Shown here piece by piece: positions 37,364-46,757 of a DNA stretch of 56,653 nt (its first letter is position 1; each line of letters opens with the position of its first letter). Origin of the DNA: RXIX01 sp003989075 (GTDB lineage Bacteria; Pseudomonadota; Gammaproteobacteria; Competibacterales; Competibacteraceae); assembly GCA_029780415.1 (NCBI GenBank), contig JAKOYN010000037.1:1-56653 (forward strand), read 5' to 3'. The translations under genes were made by a program, and so were the position numbers. The notes under the pieces were generated by a model that saw only the letters and a list, made by a program, of their open reading frames with translations, did no database searches and was not told the origin of the DNA.

Positions 37364-40300
37364 ATGACCGTTGACCGCACCGCTGAACTGACCGCCCTGC
37401 TCACCCGTCGCATTCTGCTCCTCGACGGCGCCATGGGCACCATGATCCAGAGCTACCGCCTGCAGGAGGCCGATTATCGCGGCGCGCGCTTTCGCGACTG
37501 GCCAAGCGACCTGAAGGGCAACAACGACCTGCTGACCCTGACCCAGCCGGCGATTATCCGCGAGATTCACGCCGCCTATCTCGACGCCGGCGCCGACATC
37601 CTCGAAACCAATACCTTCAACGCCACCACGGTCTCCATGCACGATTACGGCATGGAAAGTCTGGTGCCGGAGTTGAACCGGGAAGCGGCCCGGCTGGCGC
37701 GCGAAGTCGCCGCGCAATACAGCACCCCGGAGCGACCGCGCTTTGTCGCCGGTGTGCTCGGCCCAACCAACCGCACCGCCAGCCTGTCGCCGGATGTGAA
37801 TAATCCCGGCTTTCGCAACATCGACTTCGACACCCTGGTGACTGCCTATACCGAAGCGGCACAGGCGCTGATCGAGGGTGGCGCCGATCTGCTGCTGGTC
37901 GAAACCATTTTCGATACCCTCAACGCCAAGGCAGCGCTGTTCGCCATTGAGCAGCTTTTCGACGCCACCGGCAGCCGTCTGCCGGTGATGATTTCCGGGA
38001 CGATTACCGATGCCTCCGGGCGCACCCTGTCCGGACAGACCACCGAGGCATTCTGGAACTCGCTCTCGCATATCCGCCCGCTGTCCTTTGGCCTGAACTG
38101 CGCGCTCGGCGCAACGCAACTGCGGCCCTATATCGCCGAACTGGCGCGCATCGCCGACACCCACGTATCCGCCCATCCCAACGCCGGCCTGCCCAATGCC
38201 TTTGGCGAGTACGACGAAACGCCGGAACAGATGGCGGCGGTGATCCGCGAGTTTGCCGAGAGCGGCTTTCTCAACATCGTCGGCGGCTGCTGCGGCACCA
38301 CGCCGGCGCATATCCGCGCCATTGCCGAGGCGGTGCAGGACCTGCCGCCGCGGCCGATTCCGCTCATCGAAGCCCGCTGCCGGCTGGCCGGGCTGGAACC
38401 GATGAACATCGGCCCGCCGATCCGCTTTCTCAACGTCGGCGAGCGCACCAACGTCACCGGCTCGGCGGTGTTCAAGCGCCTGATCAAGGCCGGCGACTAC
38501 AACGCCGCGCTCGATATCGCCCGCCAGCAGGTCGACAACGGCGCACAGATCATCGACATCAACATGGACGAGGGCATGCTCGACTCGAAAGAGGCGATGG
38601 TGACCTTCCTGAACCTGATCGCCGCCGAGCCGGACATCAGCCGGGTGCCGGTGATGATCGATTCGTCGAAATGGGAGATTCTCGAAGCCGGCCTGAAGTG
38701 CATTCAGGGCAAGCCGGTCGTGAACTCGATCAGCCTGAAGGAAGGCGAGGCCGAGTTCATGCGCCAGGCGCGGCTGATTCGCCGTTACGGTGCGGCCGCC
38801 ATCGTCATGGCCTTTGACGAACAGGGCCAGGCCGACACCGAGCTGCGCAAGTTCGCCATCTGCCAGCGCGCCTACCGGATTCTGACCGAACAGCTCGATT
38901 TTCCGCCGCAGGACATCATTTTCGATCCCAACATCTTCGCCGTCGCCACCGGCATCGCCGAGCACAACAATTACGCGGTCGATTTCATCGAGGCGACCCG
39001 GCGCATCAAGGCGGAACTGCCGCACGCGCTGATTTCCGGCGGCGTGTCCAACGTATCGTTCTCCTTCCGTGGCAACAACCCGGTGCGCGAGGCGATCCAC
39101 TCGGTGTTCCTCTATCACGCCATCGCCGCCGGCATGGACATGGGCATTGTCAACGCCGGACAACTGGCGATCTACGAGGAGATTCCCGCCGAACTGCGCG
39201 AGCGGGTCGAGGATGTGATTCTCAACCGCCGCGCCGATGCCACCGAACGCCTGCTGGACATCGCGCCACGTTATCAGGGTGGCGAGGCGGCGGCCAGCCC
39301 CGAACAGGAACAGGAATGGCGCACCTGGCCGGTCGCCAGGCGTCTGGAACACGCGCTGATCAAGGGCATCGACGCCTTCATCGAAGCCGACACCGAGGAA
39401 GCCCGCCAGCAGTTCGAGCGGCCGCTGCAGGTGATCGAAGGGCCGCTGATGGACGGCATGAACGTGGTCGGTGACCTGTTTGGCGCCGGCAAGATGTTCC
39501 TGCCGCAGGTGGTGAAATCGGCGCGGGTGATGAAGAAATCGGTCGCCTACCTGATCCCGTTCATCGAAGCGGAACAGGCCGAGGGCGAGCGGCGCAGCAA
39601 TGGCCGCATCATCATGGCCACGGTCAAGGGCGATGTGCATGACATCGGCAAGAACATTGTCGGCGTGGTGCTCCAGTGCAACAACTTCGAAGTCGTCGAT
39701 CTGGGCGTGATGGTCCCGGCGCAGAAGATTCTCGATGCCGCGCGCGAGCATCACGCCGACATGATCGGCCTGTCCGGGCTGATCACGCCTTCGCTGGATG
39801 AGATGGTCAACGTCGCCCGGGAAATGCAGCGGCAGGGTTTCACAGTGCCACTGCTGATCGGTGGCGCGACCACCTCGGCGATGCATACGGCGGTCAAGAT
39901 CGACCCGCAGTACCCCGGCCCGGTCATCTACGTCAAGGACGCCTCGCGGGCGGTGGGGGTGGCGCAGAATCTGGTCAGCACCGATACCCGGCTTGATTAC
40001 ATTGCCCGCACCAAGACCGACTACGCCCAGAAGCGTGAGCAGCACGCCAACCGTCGCCAGCGCGAAGCACTGCTGCCGCTGGCCCAGGCGCGCACCAATC
40101 GCCCGGCGCTGGACTGGGCGAACTATGTGCCGCCGCGACCGGGTTTCCTGGGCGTGCGCAGCTTTGACGACTACCCGCTAGCGGAACTGGTGGAGCGTAT
40201 CGACTGGACGCCGTTCTTTCAGGCCTGGGAACTGCGCGGCCGCTATCCGGCCATTCTCGACGACCCCGAACAGGGCGAGCAGGCCCGTCACCTGTTTGCC

Positions 40301-41062
40301 GATGCCCAGGCCATGCTGCAGCAACTGGTTGCGGAACGCTGGCTGACGGCACGAGCGGTGCTCGGCTTCTTCCCGGCCAACCGGGTCGGTGAGGACGACA
40401 TCGCCCTGTACCGCGATGAGAGCCGCGAACATGCCCTGATGACGCTGCACCACCTGCGCCAGCAGAGTCCGAAACCGGACGGCAAGCGCCACTACGCCCT
40501 CGCCGACTGGATCGCCCCGCAGGCATCCGGGATCGCCGATTATCTGGGCGCCTTTGCCGTAACCGCCGGCATCGGCATTGATGAACGGGTGGCTGCCTTC
40601 GAACGCGCCCACGACGACTACAGCGCCATCCTGCTGAAAGCACTCGCCGACCGCCTCGCCGAAGCGCTCGCCGAGCACCTGCACCAGCGGGTGCGCACCG
40701 AACTCTGGGGCTACGCGGCGGACGAGATGCTGAGCAACGAGGATCTGATCGCTGAACGCTATCGCGGCATCCGGCCCGCGCCCGGCTATCCGGCCTGCCC
40801 GGACCACACCGAGAAGGCGCTGCTCTGGCAACTGCTCGATGTCGACCGCAACGCCGGCATTCACCTTACCGAACACTTCGCCATGACCCCAACAGCAGCG
40901 GTGAGCGGCTGGTATTTCAGCCATCCTGAAGCGCGCTATTTTGGCGTTGGCCGGCTGGATCGCGATCAGGTGGCCGATTACGCGCGGCGCAAGGGCTGGA
41001 CTTTGGCGGACGCGGAAAAGTGGCTGGCGCCCAATCTGGGCTACGAACCGGATAACGAATGA
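37364..41062 (+). CDS. metH: Cobalamin-dependent methionine synthase MetH
   Basis: 1232 residues from ATG 37364 (an in-frame TTG at 37346 would add six). MetH moves the methyl group from methyltetrahydrofolate to homocysteine through cobalamin. All four modules are present: homocysteine domain (LLDGAMGTMIQ near 21; zinc Cys in NCALGA and GGCCGT near 307), folate domain (about 350-620), cobalamin domain (DVHDIGKN near 757-764, His is the lower ligand) and the SAM-binding reactivation domain. Length equals E. coli MetH (1227). No cobalamin or SAM riboswitch fits in the 39-bp gap after yraN. The DUF4239 gene overlaps its stop (ATGA). Confidence 0.97.
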   Translation: MTVDRTAELTALLTRRILLLDGAMGTMIQSYRLQEADYRGARFRDWPSDLKGNNDLLTLTQPAIIREIHAAYLDAGADILETNTFNATTVSMHDYGMESLVPELNREAARLAREVAAQYSTPERPRFVAGVLGPTNRTASLSPDVNNPGFRNIDFDTLVTAYTEAAQALIEGGADLLLVETIFDTLNAKAALFAIEQLFDATGSRLPVMISGTITDASGRTLSGQTTEAFWNSLSHIRPLSFGLNCALGATQLRPYIAELARIADTHVSAHPNAGLPNAFGEYDETPEQMAAVIREFAESGFLNIVGGCCGTTPAHIRAIAEAVQDLPPRPIPLIEARCRLAGLEPMNIGPPIRFLNVGERTNVTGSAVFKRLIKAGDYNAALDIARQQVDNGAQIIDINMDEGMLDSKEAMVTFLNLIAAEPDISRVPVMIDSSKWEILEAGLKCIQGKPVVNSISLKEGEAEFMRQARLIRRYGAAAIVMAFDEQGQADTELRKFAICQRAYRILTEQLDFPPQDIIFDPNIFAVATGIAEHNNYAVDFIEATRRIKAELPHALISGGVSNVSFSFRGNNPVREAIHSVFLYHAIAAGMDMGIVNAGQLAIYEEIPAELRERVEDVILNRRADATERLLDIAPRYQGGEAAASPEQEQEWRTWPVARRLEHALIKGIDAFIEADTEEARQQFERPLQVIEGPLMDGMNVVGDLFGAGKMFLPQVVKSARVMKKSVAYLIPFIEAEQAEGERRSNGRIIMATVKGDVHDIGKNIVGVVLQCNNFEVVDLGVMVPAQKILDAAREHHADMIGLSGLITPSLDEMVNVAREMQRQGFTVPLLIGGATTSAMHTAVKIDPQYPGPVIYVKDASRAVGVAQNLVSTDTRLDYIARTKTDYAQKREQHANRRQREALLPLAQARTNRPALDWANYVPPRPGFLGVRSFDDYPLAELVERIDWTPFFQAWELRGRYPAILDDPEQGEQARHLFADAQAMLQQLVAERWLTARAVLGFFPANRVGEDDIALYRDESREHALMTLHHLRQQSPKPDGKRHYALADWIAPQASGIADYLGAFAVTAGIGIDERVAAFERAHDDYSAILLKALADRLAEALAEHLHQRVRTELWGYAADEMLSNEDLIAERYRGIRPAPGYPACPDHTEKALLWQLLDVDRNAGIHLTEHFAMTPTAAVSGWYFSHPEARYFGVGRLDRDQVADYARRKGWTLADAEKWLAPNLGYEPDNE

Positions 41063-41844
41063 TGGTCGCCCTGATTCAGATGTGGCTTGACTGGCCGGTC
41101 TGGCTGGCGGCAGTCAGCATGACCGTCTTCTGGCTGAGCATCGCTGCTGCGCTGTGGTGGTTCTTCCAGCGCAGTCCGCTGGCGCCCTTCTGGGGCAGCA
41201 GGCTTGGCATCGTCGGTCCGTATTTTTCCTCAGTCGGCATTCTGTTCAGCCTGTCGGTCGGTTTCATGGGCGCCGACATCTGGCAACGCGGCGAGCGGGC
41301 GCAACAGGCGGTGCTGCAGGAGGCCAGCCAACTGCAACTGCTCAGCAACCTGGCCCATAACCTGGAACCGGCTACCCAGCCACTGGCCCAGGGTGTATGC
41401 ACCTATACCCGGGCGGTGGTGCAGGAGGAATGGCCGCTGATGCTGGGCCATGGCCGGACCGCGCCCAGCGCCGAGGCAGCCCTGGACAGCATCCTGCAGG
41501 CGATGGTGACTCCGGAGTTCATCCGCCAGATGGATGGCACCTTGCGTCGCGAGATGCTGAGCGCCTTTCAGCAGATCCGTCAGTCCCGGGTGAACCGGCT
41601 GCAGCTCAGCGGCAGCCACAGCCATAGCGGCAAATGGATACTGGTGATCTTTCTTGGCTTCATGACCCAGATCGCCATCAGCCTGGTGCAACTCGACACA
41701 CCGCGCGGTCAGGCGATCACGCTGACGGTGTTCTCCATCGCCATGTCCGTGACTCTGATCCTGCTGGCCGGCATGGACCAGCCATTCACCGAACCCTTCG
41801 CGGTCCCGAACACACCGATTGCCGAACTGGCGCGCTGTCCCTAG
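41059..41844 (+). CDS. DUF4239 membrane protein
   Basis: 261 residues. Predicted membrane segments at about 13-36, 51-71, 192-213 and 218-240, with an amphipathic soluble region between. This is the bestrophin-like DUF4239 layout, including SVGILFSLSVGFMGADIW near 54-71. Function unknown; relatives are sometimes called bestrophin-like channels, unproven. It starts within the metH stop (4-bp overlap), so it depends on metH transcription. Its stop codon shares the CTAG sequence with the stop of the convergent deacetylase gene. Confidence 0.75.
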   Translation: MMVALIQMWLDWPVWLAAVSMTVFWLSIAAALWWFFQRSPLAPFWGSRLGIVGPYFSSVGILFSLSVGFMGADIWQRGERAQQAVLQEASQLQLLSNLAHNLEPATQPLAQGVCTYTRAVVQEEWPLMLGHGRTAPSAEAALDSILQAMVTPEFIRQMDGTLRREMLSAFQQIRQSRVNRLQLSGSHSHSGKWILVIFLGFMTQIAISLVQLDTPRGQAITLTVFSIAMSVTLILLAGMDQPFTEPFAVPNTPIAELARCP

Positions 41845-42515
41845 GCGTCGCTCTGTTCCTGAACCGCCAGCAGCGCTTCAAGACTCGCCCACTCCGCCGC
41901 CGGATCAGCGGTGATGTGGGCGATTTTCGCTTCCAGATCGGCCCACAGTGCCGCACTGCGCAGTTCGTAGCTGTGGCCCCAGAACAGGAACACCCCGCCC
42001 TTGTCCCTGGCGCACTGGTAACGGCTCCAGAAGGCGGGATCACTGAAGCGGCAACTCACGCCCAGTTCCAGCGCATCGGCGGGCGGAAATACCGCTTCGA
42101 CTTCAGTAACGGTGCGCGCATAGTCATGACCCGCAGCGCGAACCGCCGCCTTCACCGCCGGATTGAACCCGCCAAACGGATAGCAAAAGCCCCGGATCGG
42201 CTGCTGAAACCAGTCCTGCAACAGTCGCCGGCTATCGCGCAGCTCGCGCTCCAGATCAAGCGGCGCCAGATCGCTCAGGTTCGGATGGCTCAGAGAGTGA
42301 TTGGCGATCTCGAAACCGGCGTAGACCTCGCGCAGCTCATCCCAACCGAGCCGCCATACCTCCTGATCGCCACAACGCCAGCTGAATGAGCGCTGGCGCC
42401 GGTGCAGACCCGGATTGAGATTGAAGGTCGCGCGTGCCCGGTAGCCGCGCAGCAGTTCGGCCAACCGCGCATCTTCAACCACACCATCGTCCCAACTCTG
42501 CACCACTTTCAGCAT
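41841..42515 (-). CDS. Polysaccharide deacetylase-family protein
   Basis: 224 residues from ATG 42515, which has a strong GGAGG eight bases upstream; ATG 42536 is the alternative. It has the NodB-fold motifs of carbohydrate esterase family 4: SWDDG near 7-11 (catalytic and metal Asp), ANHSLSHPN near 81 (the HxxxH metal site), and RGFCYPFGG near 117. No signal peptide, so a cytoplasmic or unusual role, perhaps sugar N-deacetylation. It is downstream of an HTH regulator gene on the same strand and convergent with the DUF4239 gene. Confidence 0.85.
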   Translation of the reverse strand: MLKVVQSWDDGVVEDARLAELLRGYRARATFNLNPGLHRRQRSFSWRCGDQEVWRLGWDELREVYAGFEIANHSLSHPNLSDLAPLDLERELRDSRRLLQDWFQQPIRGFCYPFGGFNPAVKAAVRAAGHDYARTVTEVEAVFPPADALELGVSCRFSDPAFWSRYQCARDKGGVFLFWGHSYELRSAALWADLEAKIAHITADPAAEWASLEALLAVQEQSDA

Positions 42516-42582
42516 CCGCACCGCCTCCGCTTGCATACTCAGTCCTATCGCCGCACGGCATGGCATGGCATGGCCACCGTGC

Positions 42583-42933
42583 CTACGGCATCTTGTCGCG
42601 CAACTGGCACACCAACAGATCCAGTTCCTCCTCGGACACATCGCCCAAGCCACGAATCAGTTCGGCGAACAGGATCGGCCGGCGCATGACGATCGCACAG
42701 ACATCCTCGGGCAGATACCCAGCCAACGCCAGAAGAGCATCGGGATCCTGGTCCAGATCGAAAGCCAGCCGTCGGATCACCTCTTCGGAGGGCAGCGGCA
42801 CCTTGCCGCGTTCCAGTTTGCCCAGATAACCCGCATCCAGTCCAACCCGCTCTGCTGTCTGCCGGATCGAATAGCGGGGATTAACCGCCCGGAGCCGTTC
42901 ACGCACGCGCCGGATGTAGACTCCAAAATCCAT
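42583..42933 (-). CDS. XRE-type helix-turn-helix regulator
   Basis: 116 residues. N-terminal Cro/CI-type HTH (about 5-68): SIRQTAERVGLDAGYLGKLERGK is the helix-turn-helix, then PSEEVIRRLAFDLDQDPDALLALAGYLPED, as in small XRE regulators. A short helical C-terminal tail may dimerise. It likely controls the adjacent deacetylase gene and itself, but no convincing operator was found in the AT-rich region upstream. Confidence 0.88.
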   Translation of the reverse strand: MDFGVYIRRVRERLRAVNPRYSIRQTAERVGLDAGYLGKLERGKVPLPSEEVIRRLAFDLDQDPDALLALAGYLPEDVCAIVMRRPILFAELIRGLGDVSEEELDLLVCQLRDKMP

Positions 42934-43227
42934 GATAGAGAATCCCTAGGTTAACTGTTTTATGAGAAAGCAAATCACTGTAATTCACACACCATGCCAT
43001 CCATGTGCGACACCAACACTTCATGCAGGCCCGAAAGCACGATAAAAATTCAAATTATTTATTTTCCATACAATGAACTACATGTGCCTGACCATGCCTT
43101 TTCCATGTCCTGCAATTATTGTAATCCAAAAAAGACATGTCAAAAAAGACGTAAAAACCAGGGCGCAGGAATGCCGGGATCCGGCGATGGCTGGGATTCG
43201 TCTGCTGAATGCATGGGGCGACGCGCC
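42934..43227. other. Gene-free, AT-rich gap between the HTH regulator and the DUF2126 gene
   Basis: About 290 bp with no convincing gene. 43040-43160 is markedly AT-rich for this genome and contains two copies of CAAAAAAGAC (43127-43136 and 43141-43150, period 14). It must hold the promoter of the HTH gene, but no clear -35/-10 pair stands out. Confidence 0.5.
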
Positions 43228-43263
43228 AAAGAGAAAGCCACCGGCAGCGGGCTACCGGTGGCT
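43228..43263 (-). terminator. Rho-independent terminator of the transglutaminase gene
   Basis: Minus strand: AGCCACCGG (43255-43263), 10-base loop, CCGGTGGCT (43236-43244), then TTCTCTTTG (43228-43235). A perfect 9-bp stem with a U-rich tail, 73 bp after the gene's stop. Confidence 0.9.
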
Positions 43264-43335
43264 GAAATGCCGCGCCCGCAAGGCCCGGAAGGGCCTGCGG
43301 ACTGGATTGAAAAGGAACAGAAGGAACCGGTGGCG

Positions 43336-46300
43336 TCAGCTACCCTGACGACGCAAATCCAGGGTGTACGGGAAGTTGGTCGTGGGCTCTTCAGCCGGCA
43401 CGCTCATCGGTCCCGGCGTGTGGCCATACGGCCAAAAGCGGGTGAAACGCCGCGCCTCGGCTTCATTGGCGTTCACCGGGAAGGTGTCGTAGTTGCGCCC
43501 GCCCGGGTGGACGACATGATAGGTGCAACCGCCGATGGAACGCTGGTTCCAGGTATCGACGATATCGAACACCAGCGGCGCATGCACCGGGATGGTCGGG
43601 TGCAGGGCTGACGGCGGCTGCCAGGCGCGGTAACGGACCCCGGCGACGAACTCGCCGGCCACGCCAGTCGGATGCAGCGGCAAGCGCCGACCGTTGCAGG
43701 CCACCACATGGCGCTCACCGATCATGCCGCGCACCTTGACCTGCATGCGCTCCACTGAGGAATCGACATAGCGGGCGGTTCCGCCCAGGGCCTGCTCCTC
43801 GCCGAGCACATGCCAGGGCTCCAGCGCCTGACGCAGTTCCAGATCGATATCGCGCTGGACGATGTTGCCATAGTGCGGGAAACGAAACTCGAAGAACGGC
43901 AGGAACCAGTCGCTCTCGAAGGGGTAGCCGGCACGGTTCAAATCCTCCACCACGTCCTTGAAATCCTCCCAGACGTAGTGCGGCAGCATGAAGCGGTCGT
44001 GAATCTGCGTGCCCCAGCGCACCAGCTCGCGATTCGGATAGGGCCGCTCCCAGAACCGCGCCACCAGGGTACGCAGCAGCAGCATCTGCATCAGGCTCAT
44101 ACGCGCGTGCGGCGGCATTTCAAAAGCGCGCATTTCCACCAGACCCAGCCGGCCGGTGGCGGAATCGGGTGAATACAGCTTGTCGATGCAGAACTCGGCG
44201 CGATGGGTGTTGCCGCTCAGATCGACCAGCAGGTTGCGCAGCAGCCGATCCACCAGCCAGGGTTGTGGCGTTTCACCGGGCGGCATCTGCTGGAAGGCGA
44301 TTTCCAGTTCATACAGGCTGTCATTGCGCGCCTCGTCAACGCGCGGCGCCTGACTGGTCGGGCCGATGAACAGACCCGAGAACAGATAGGACAGGCTCGG
44401 ATGGTGCTGCCAGTAGGTGAGCAGGCTGCGCAGCAGTTCGGGACGGCGCAGGAACGGACTGTCCGCCGGGGTCGCGCCACCGAGGGTAACGTGGTTGCCG
44501 CCGCCGGTGCCAGTGTGGCGGCCATCGAGCATGAATTTCTCGGTGCCCAGCCGCGAGTACCAGGCATCCTCGTACAGGCCCTCGATATTGCGTTTGAGTT
44601 CGTCCCAGTCGGCAGCCGGGTGAATATTGACTTCGATCACGCCCGGATCAGGCGTGACGGCGAACTTGCGCAGGCGCCAATCCTGCGGCGGCGCATAACC
44701 CTCGACCAGTACCGGCATTTCCAGGGCAGCGGCGGTCTGCTCGATGCAAGCCAGCAGGTCAAGATAGTGCTCCAGTTGCCCCAGCGGCGGCATGAAGATG
44801 TACAGATGCCCCTCGCGCGCCTCGATGCACAGCGCGGTATGCACGATAACGCTGTCGTCCTTTTCCGGCTGTTCCTGGAAGTCGTCACGCTTCGCTTGAG
44901 CGTCGCCGAGCAGGAAATCACTGTAGCGGCGCATCACCTCGCCGTGGGTATCGCCCAGCGCGGCGCGGAAATCGAACAGCGATTGCGGATGCGGGATCTC
45001 GCGTTCCGTATCCTCGACCCAGGGCAGCGCCGCCAGCGGCAGCCGATAACCCATCGGCGAATCACCGGGAATCAGGTACAGATGCTCGCGGCGCAACACC
45101 CAGGCGCCGCTCATCCAATGCCCACCCTCAGGGCTGTGATGCCAGCGGATCGGCAGGGCGTAGCCGGTGACGGTATTCAAGCCGCGTTCGAGCAGGATCG
45201 CCAGCCGCCGCCGTTCCTCATCATCCTTGAGATCAAATTTCAACGGATCGACGTTAACCGGCAGGGTGCGCTCCTTCCACAGGTAGTAATACACATCCTC
45301 GTAGCCGGGAATGATGTGCTCAGCGCTCACACCCAGACGCTGGGTCAGTTCGGCGGCGAAGCGCTGTGCCTGTTCAGGACCAAAGCCCTGCGGTGCTTCG
45401 TCATCGGCGATCCAGCGCGGGTCATGCCACAGCGGCAGACCGTCGGTGCGCCAGTAGCAGGACAGCGCCCAGCGCGGCAGCGATTCGCCCGGATACCACT
45501 TGCCCTGGGTGTAGTGCAGGAAGCCATAGGGCGCGAAACGGTCACGCAGCTTTTTCAGCAGCCGGCCAGCCAGCTTGCGCTTGGTCGGACCACTGGCAGC
45601 CACGGTCCACTCGGCGCCATCCATATCGTCGATGGAGACAAAGGTCGGTTCACCGCCCATGGTCAAGCGCACATCGCCCGCACGCAATTGCTCATCGATG
45701 GTGTGGCCGAGCGCTTCAATCGTCTGCCACTGTTCTTCGGTATAGGGCTTGGTGACCCGCGGATCCTCGTGGATGCGCGTGACGTGCATCTCGAAACCAA
45801 ACTCGGTCTCGCACTTGTCGGTATAGCCGGTGACCGGTGCGGCGCTCGGCGGCGTCGGCGTGCAGGCCAGCGGAATATGGCCCTCGCCGGCGAACAGGCC
45901 CGAGGTCGGGTCCAGACCAATCCAGCCGGCGCCGGGCACGAATACTTCCGCCCAGGCATGCAGGTCGGTGAAATCCACATCGGTACCGGAAGGGCCATCC
46001 AGCGCCTTGACGTCAGCGGTGAGCTGAATCAGGTAGCCGGAGACAAAGCGCGCCGCCAGGCCTAGATGGCGCAGGATCTGCACCAGCAGCCAGGCTGAAT
46101 CACGGCAGGAGCCGGTGCGCTTGCCCAGGGTCTCCTCGCAGCTCTGCACCCCGGGCTCCATGCGGATGATGTAGCCGATGTCCTGGCTCAGACGCTGGTT
46201 CAGGCCAACCAGGAAATCGACGATCCGTGCCGGCTCGCGGCTGACCACGCTCAGCCATTCCTTCAGCAGCGGGCCGTTTTCCTGCACCTCCAGATAAGGC

Positions 46301-46647
46301 GCCAGCTCACCGCGCAGGGTCGCCTCATAGGTGAAGGGATAGGACTCGGCGTAGCTCTCAACGAAGAAGTCGAAGGGGTTGATCACCGTCATCTCGGCGA
46401 CCAGATCGACGGTGATACTCAGTTCACGGATCTTCTCGGGGAACACCAGCCGGGCCTGGAAATTGCCAAACGGATCCTGCATCCAGTTGATGAAATACTT
46501 GCCCGCCGGCTCGATGCGCAGCGAATAGGCATGGATGGGAGTGCGGGCGTGCGGCGCGGGCCGCAGGCGAATCACATGCGGTGAGACGCCGATCGGACGG
46601 TCGAAGCGGTAGGAGGTCTGGTGATGCAGGGCAACGCGTATGGCCAT
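43336..46647 (-). CDS. Transglutaminase-like protein with DUF2126 domain
   Basis: 1103 residues from ATG 46647 (AAGGA seven bases upstream; an in-frame TTG two codons earlier is less likely). Residues 1-290 are a bacterial transglutaminase N-domain (VALHHQTSYRFDRP) plus a papain-fold transglutaminase core: RTGSCRDSAWLLVQILR (Cys), DLHAWAEVFVPGAGWIGLDPT (His, Asp). The C-terminal 800 residues are DUF2126. The family is linked to circularly permuted ATP-grasp and alpha-E proteins (both encoded here) in predicted peptide ligation and modification. Whether the core is a peptidase or a ligase is untested. No signal peptide, so cytoplasmic. Confidence 0.9.
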   Translation of the reverse strand: MAIRVALHHQTSYRFDRPIGVSPHVIRLRPAPHARTPIHAYSLRIEPAGKYFINWMQDPFGNFQARLVFPEKIRELSITVDLVAEMTVINPFDFFVESYAESYPFTYEATLRGELAPYLEVQENGPLLKEWLSVVSREPARIVDFLVGLNQRLSQDIGYIIRMEPGVQSCEETLGKRTGSCRDSAWLLVQILRHLGLAARFVSGYLIQLTADVKALDGPSGTDVDFTDLHAWAEVFVPGAGWIGLDPTSGLFAGEGHIPLACTPTPPSAAPVTGYTDKCETEFGFEMHVTRIHEDPRVTKPYTEEQWQTIEALGHTIDEQLRAGDVRLTMGGEPTFVSIDDMDGAEWTVAASGPTKRKLAGRLLKKLRDRFAPYGFLHYTQGKWYPGESLPRWALSCYWRTDGLPLWHDPRWIADDEAPQGFGPEQAQRFAAELTQRLGVSAEHIIPGYEDVYYYLWKERTLPVNVDPLKFDLKDDEERRRLAILLERGLNTVTGYALPIRWHHSPEGGHWMSGAWVLRREHLYLIPGDSPMGYRLPLAALPWVEDTEREIPHPQSLFDFRAALGDTHGEVMRRYSDFLLGDAQAKRDDFQEQPEKDDSVIVHTALCIEAREGHLYIFMPPLGQLEHYLDLLACIEQTAAALEMPVLVEGYAPPQDWRLRKFAVTPDPGVIEVNIHPAADWDELKRNIEGLYEDAWYSRLGTEKFMLDGRHTGTGGGNHVTLGGATPADSPFLRRPELLRSLLTYWQHHPSLSYLFSGLFIGPTSQAPRVDEARNDSLYELEIAFQQMPPGETPQPWLVDRLLRNLLVDLSGNTHRAEFCIDKLYSPDSATGRLGLVEMRAFEMPPHARMSLMQMLLLRTLVARFWERPYPNRELVRWGTQIHDRFMLPHYVWEDFKDVVEDLNRAGYPFESDWFLPFFEFRFPHYGNIVQRDIDLELRQALEPWHVLGEEQALGGTARYVDSSVERMQVKVRGMIGERHVVACNGRRLPLHPTGVAGEFVAGVRYRAWQPPSALHPTIPVHAPLVFDIVDTWNQRSIGGCTYHVVHPGGRNYDTFPVNANEAEARRFTRFWPYGHTPGPMSVPAEEPTTNFPYTLDLRRQGS

Positions 46648-46695
46648 GGCCAATCCTTCGTGTCGATAGTGCAGTCTTGAAAGTGGAAATGAATT

Positions 46696-46736
46696 AAGAA
46701 AACGGGGGCCCGGCCATGCAAATTCGGTGCAAGGCC
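46696..46736 (-). terminator. Possible terminator of the methyltransferase gene
   Basis: Minus strand: GGCCTTGCA (46728-46736), 7-base loop, TGCATGGCC (46712-46720), with one T/T mismatch, then GGGCCCCCGTTTTCTT. Imperfect and GC-rich before the T-run, so only moderately convincing. Confidence 0.45.
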
Positions 46737-46757
46737 CGGCGCATATGACCCTGCGGA

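Noticed and set aside
36944..40045. 1033-codon open frame on the minus strand opposite yraN and metH
   Set aside because: Antisense shadow of metH with the same composition artefact.
42554..42575. Triple GGCAT repeat upstream of the deacetylase gene
   Set aside because: Short, lies within the end of the HTH gene region and looks like chance low complexity.
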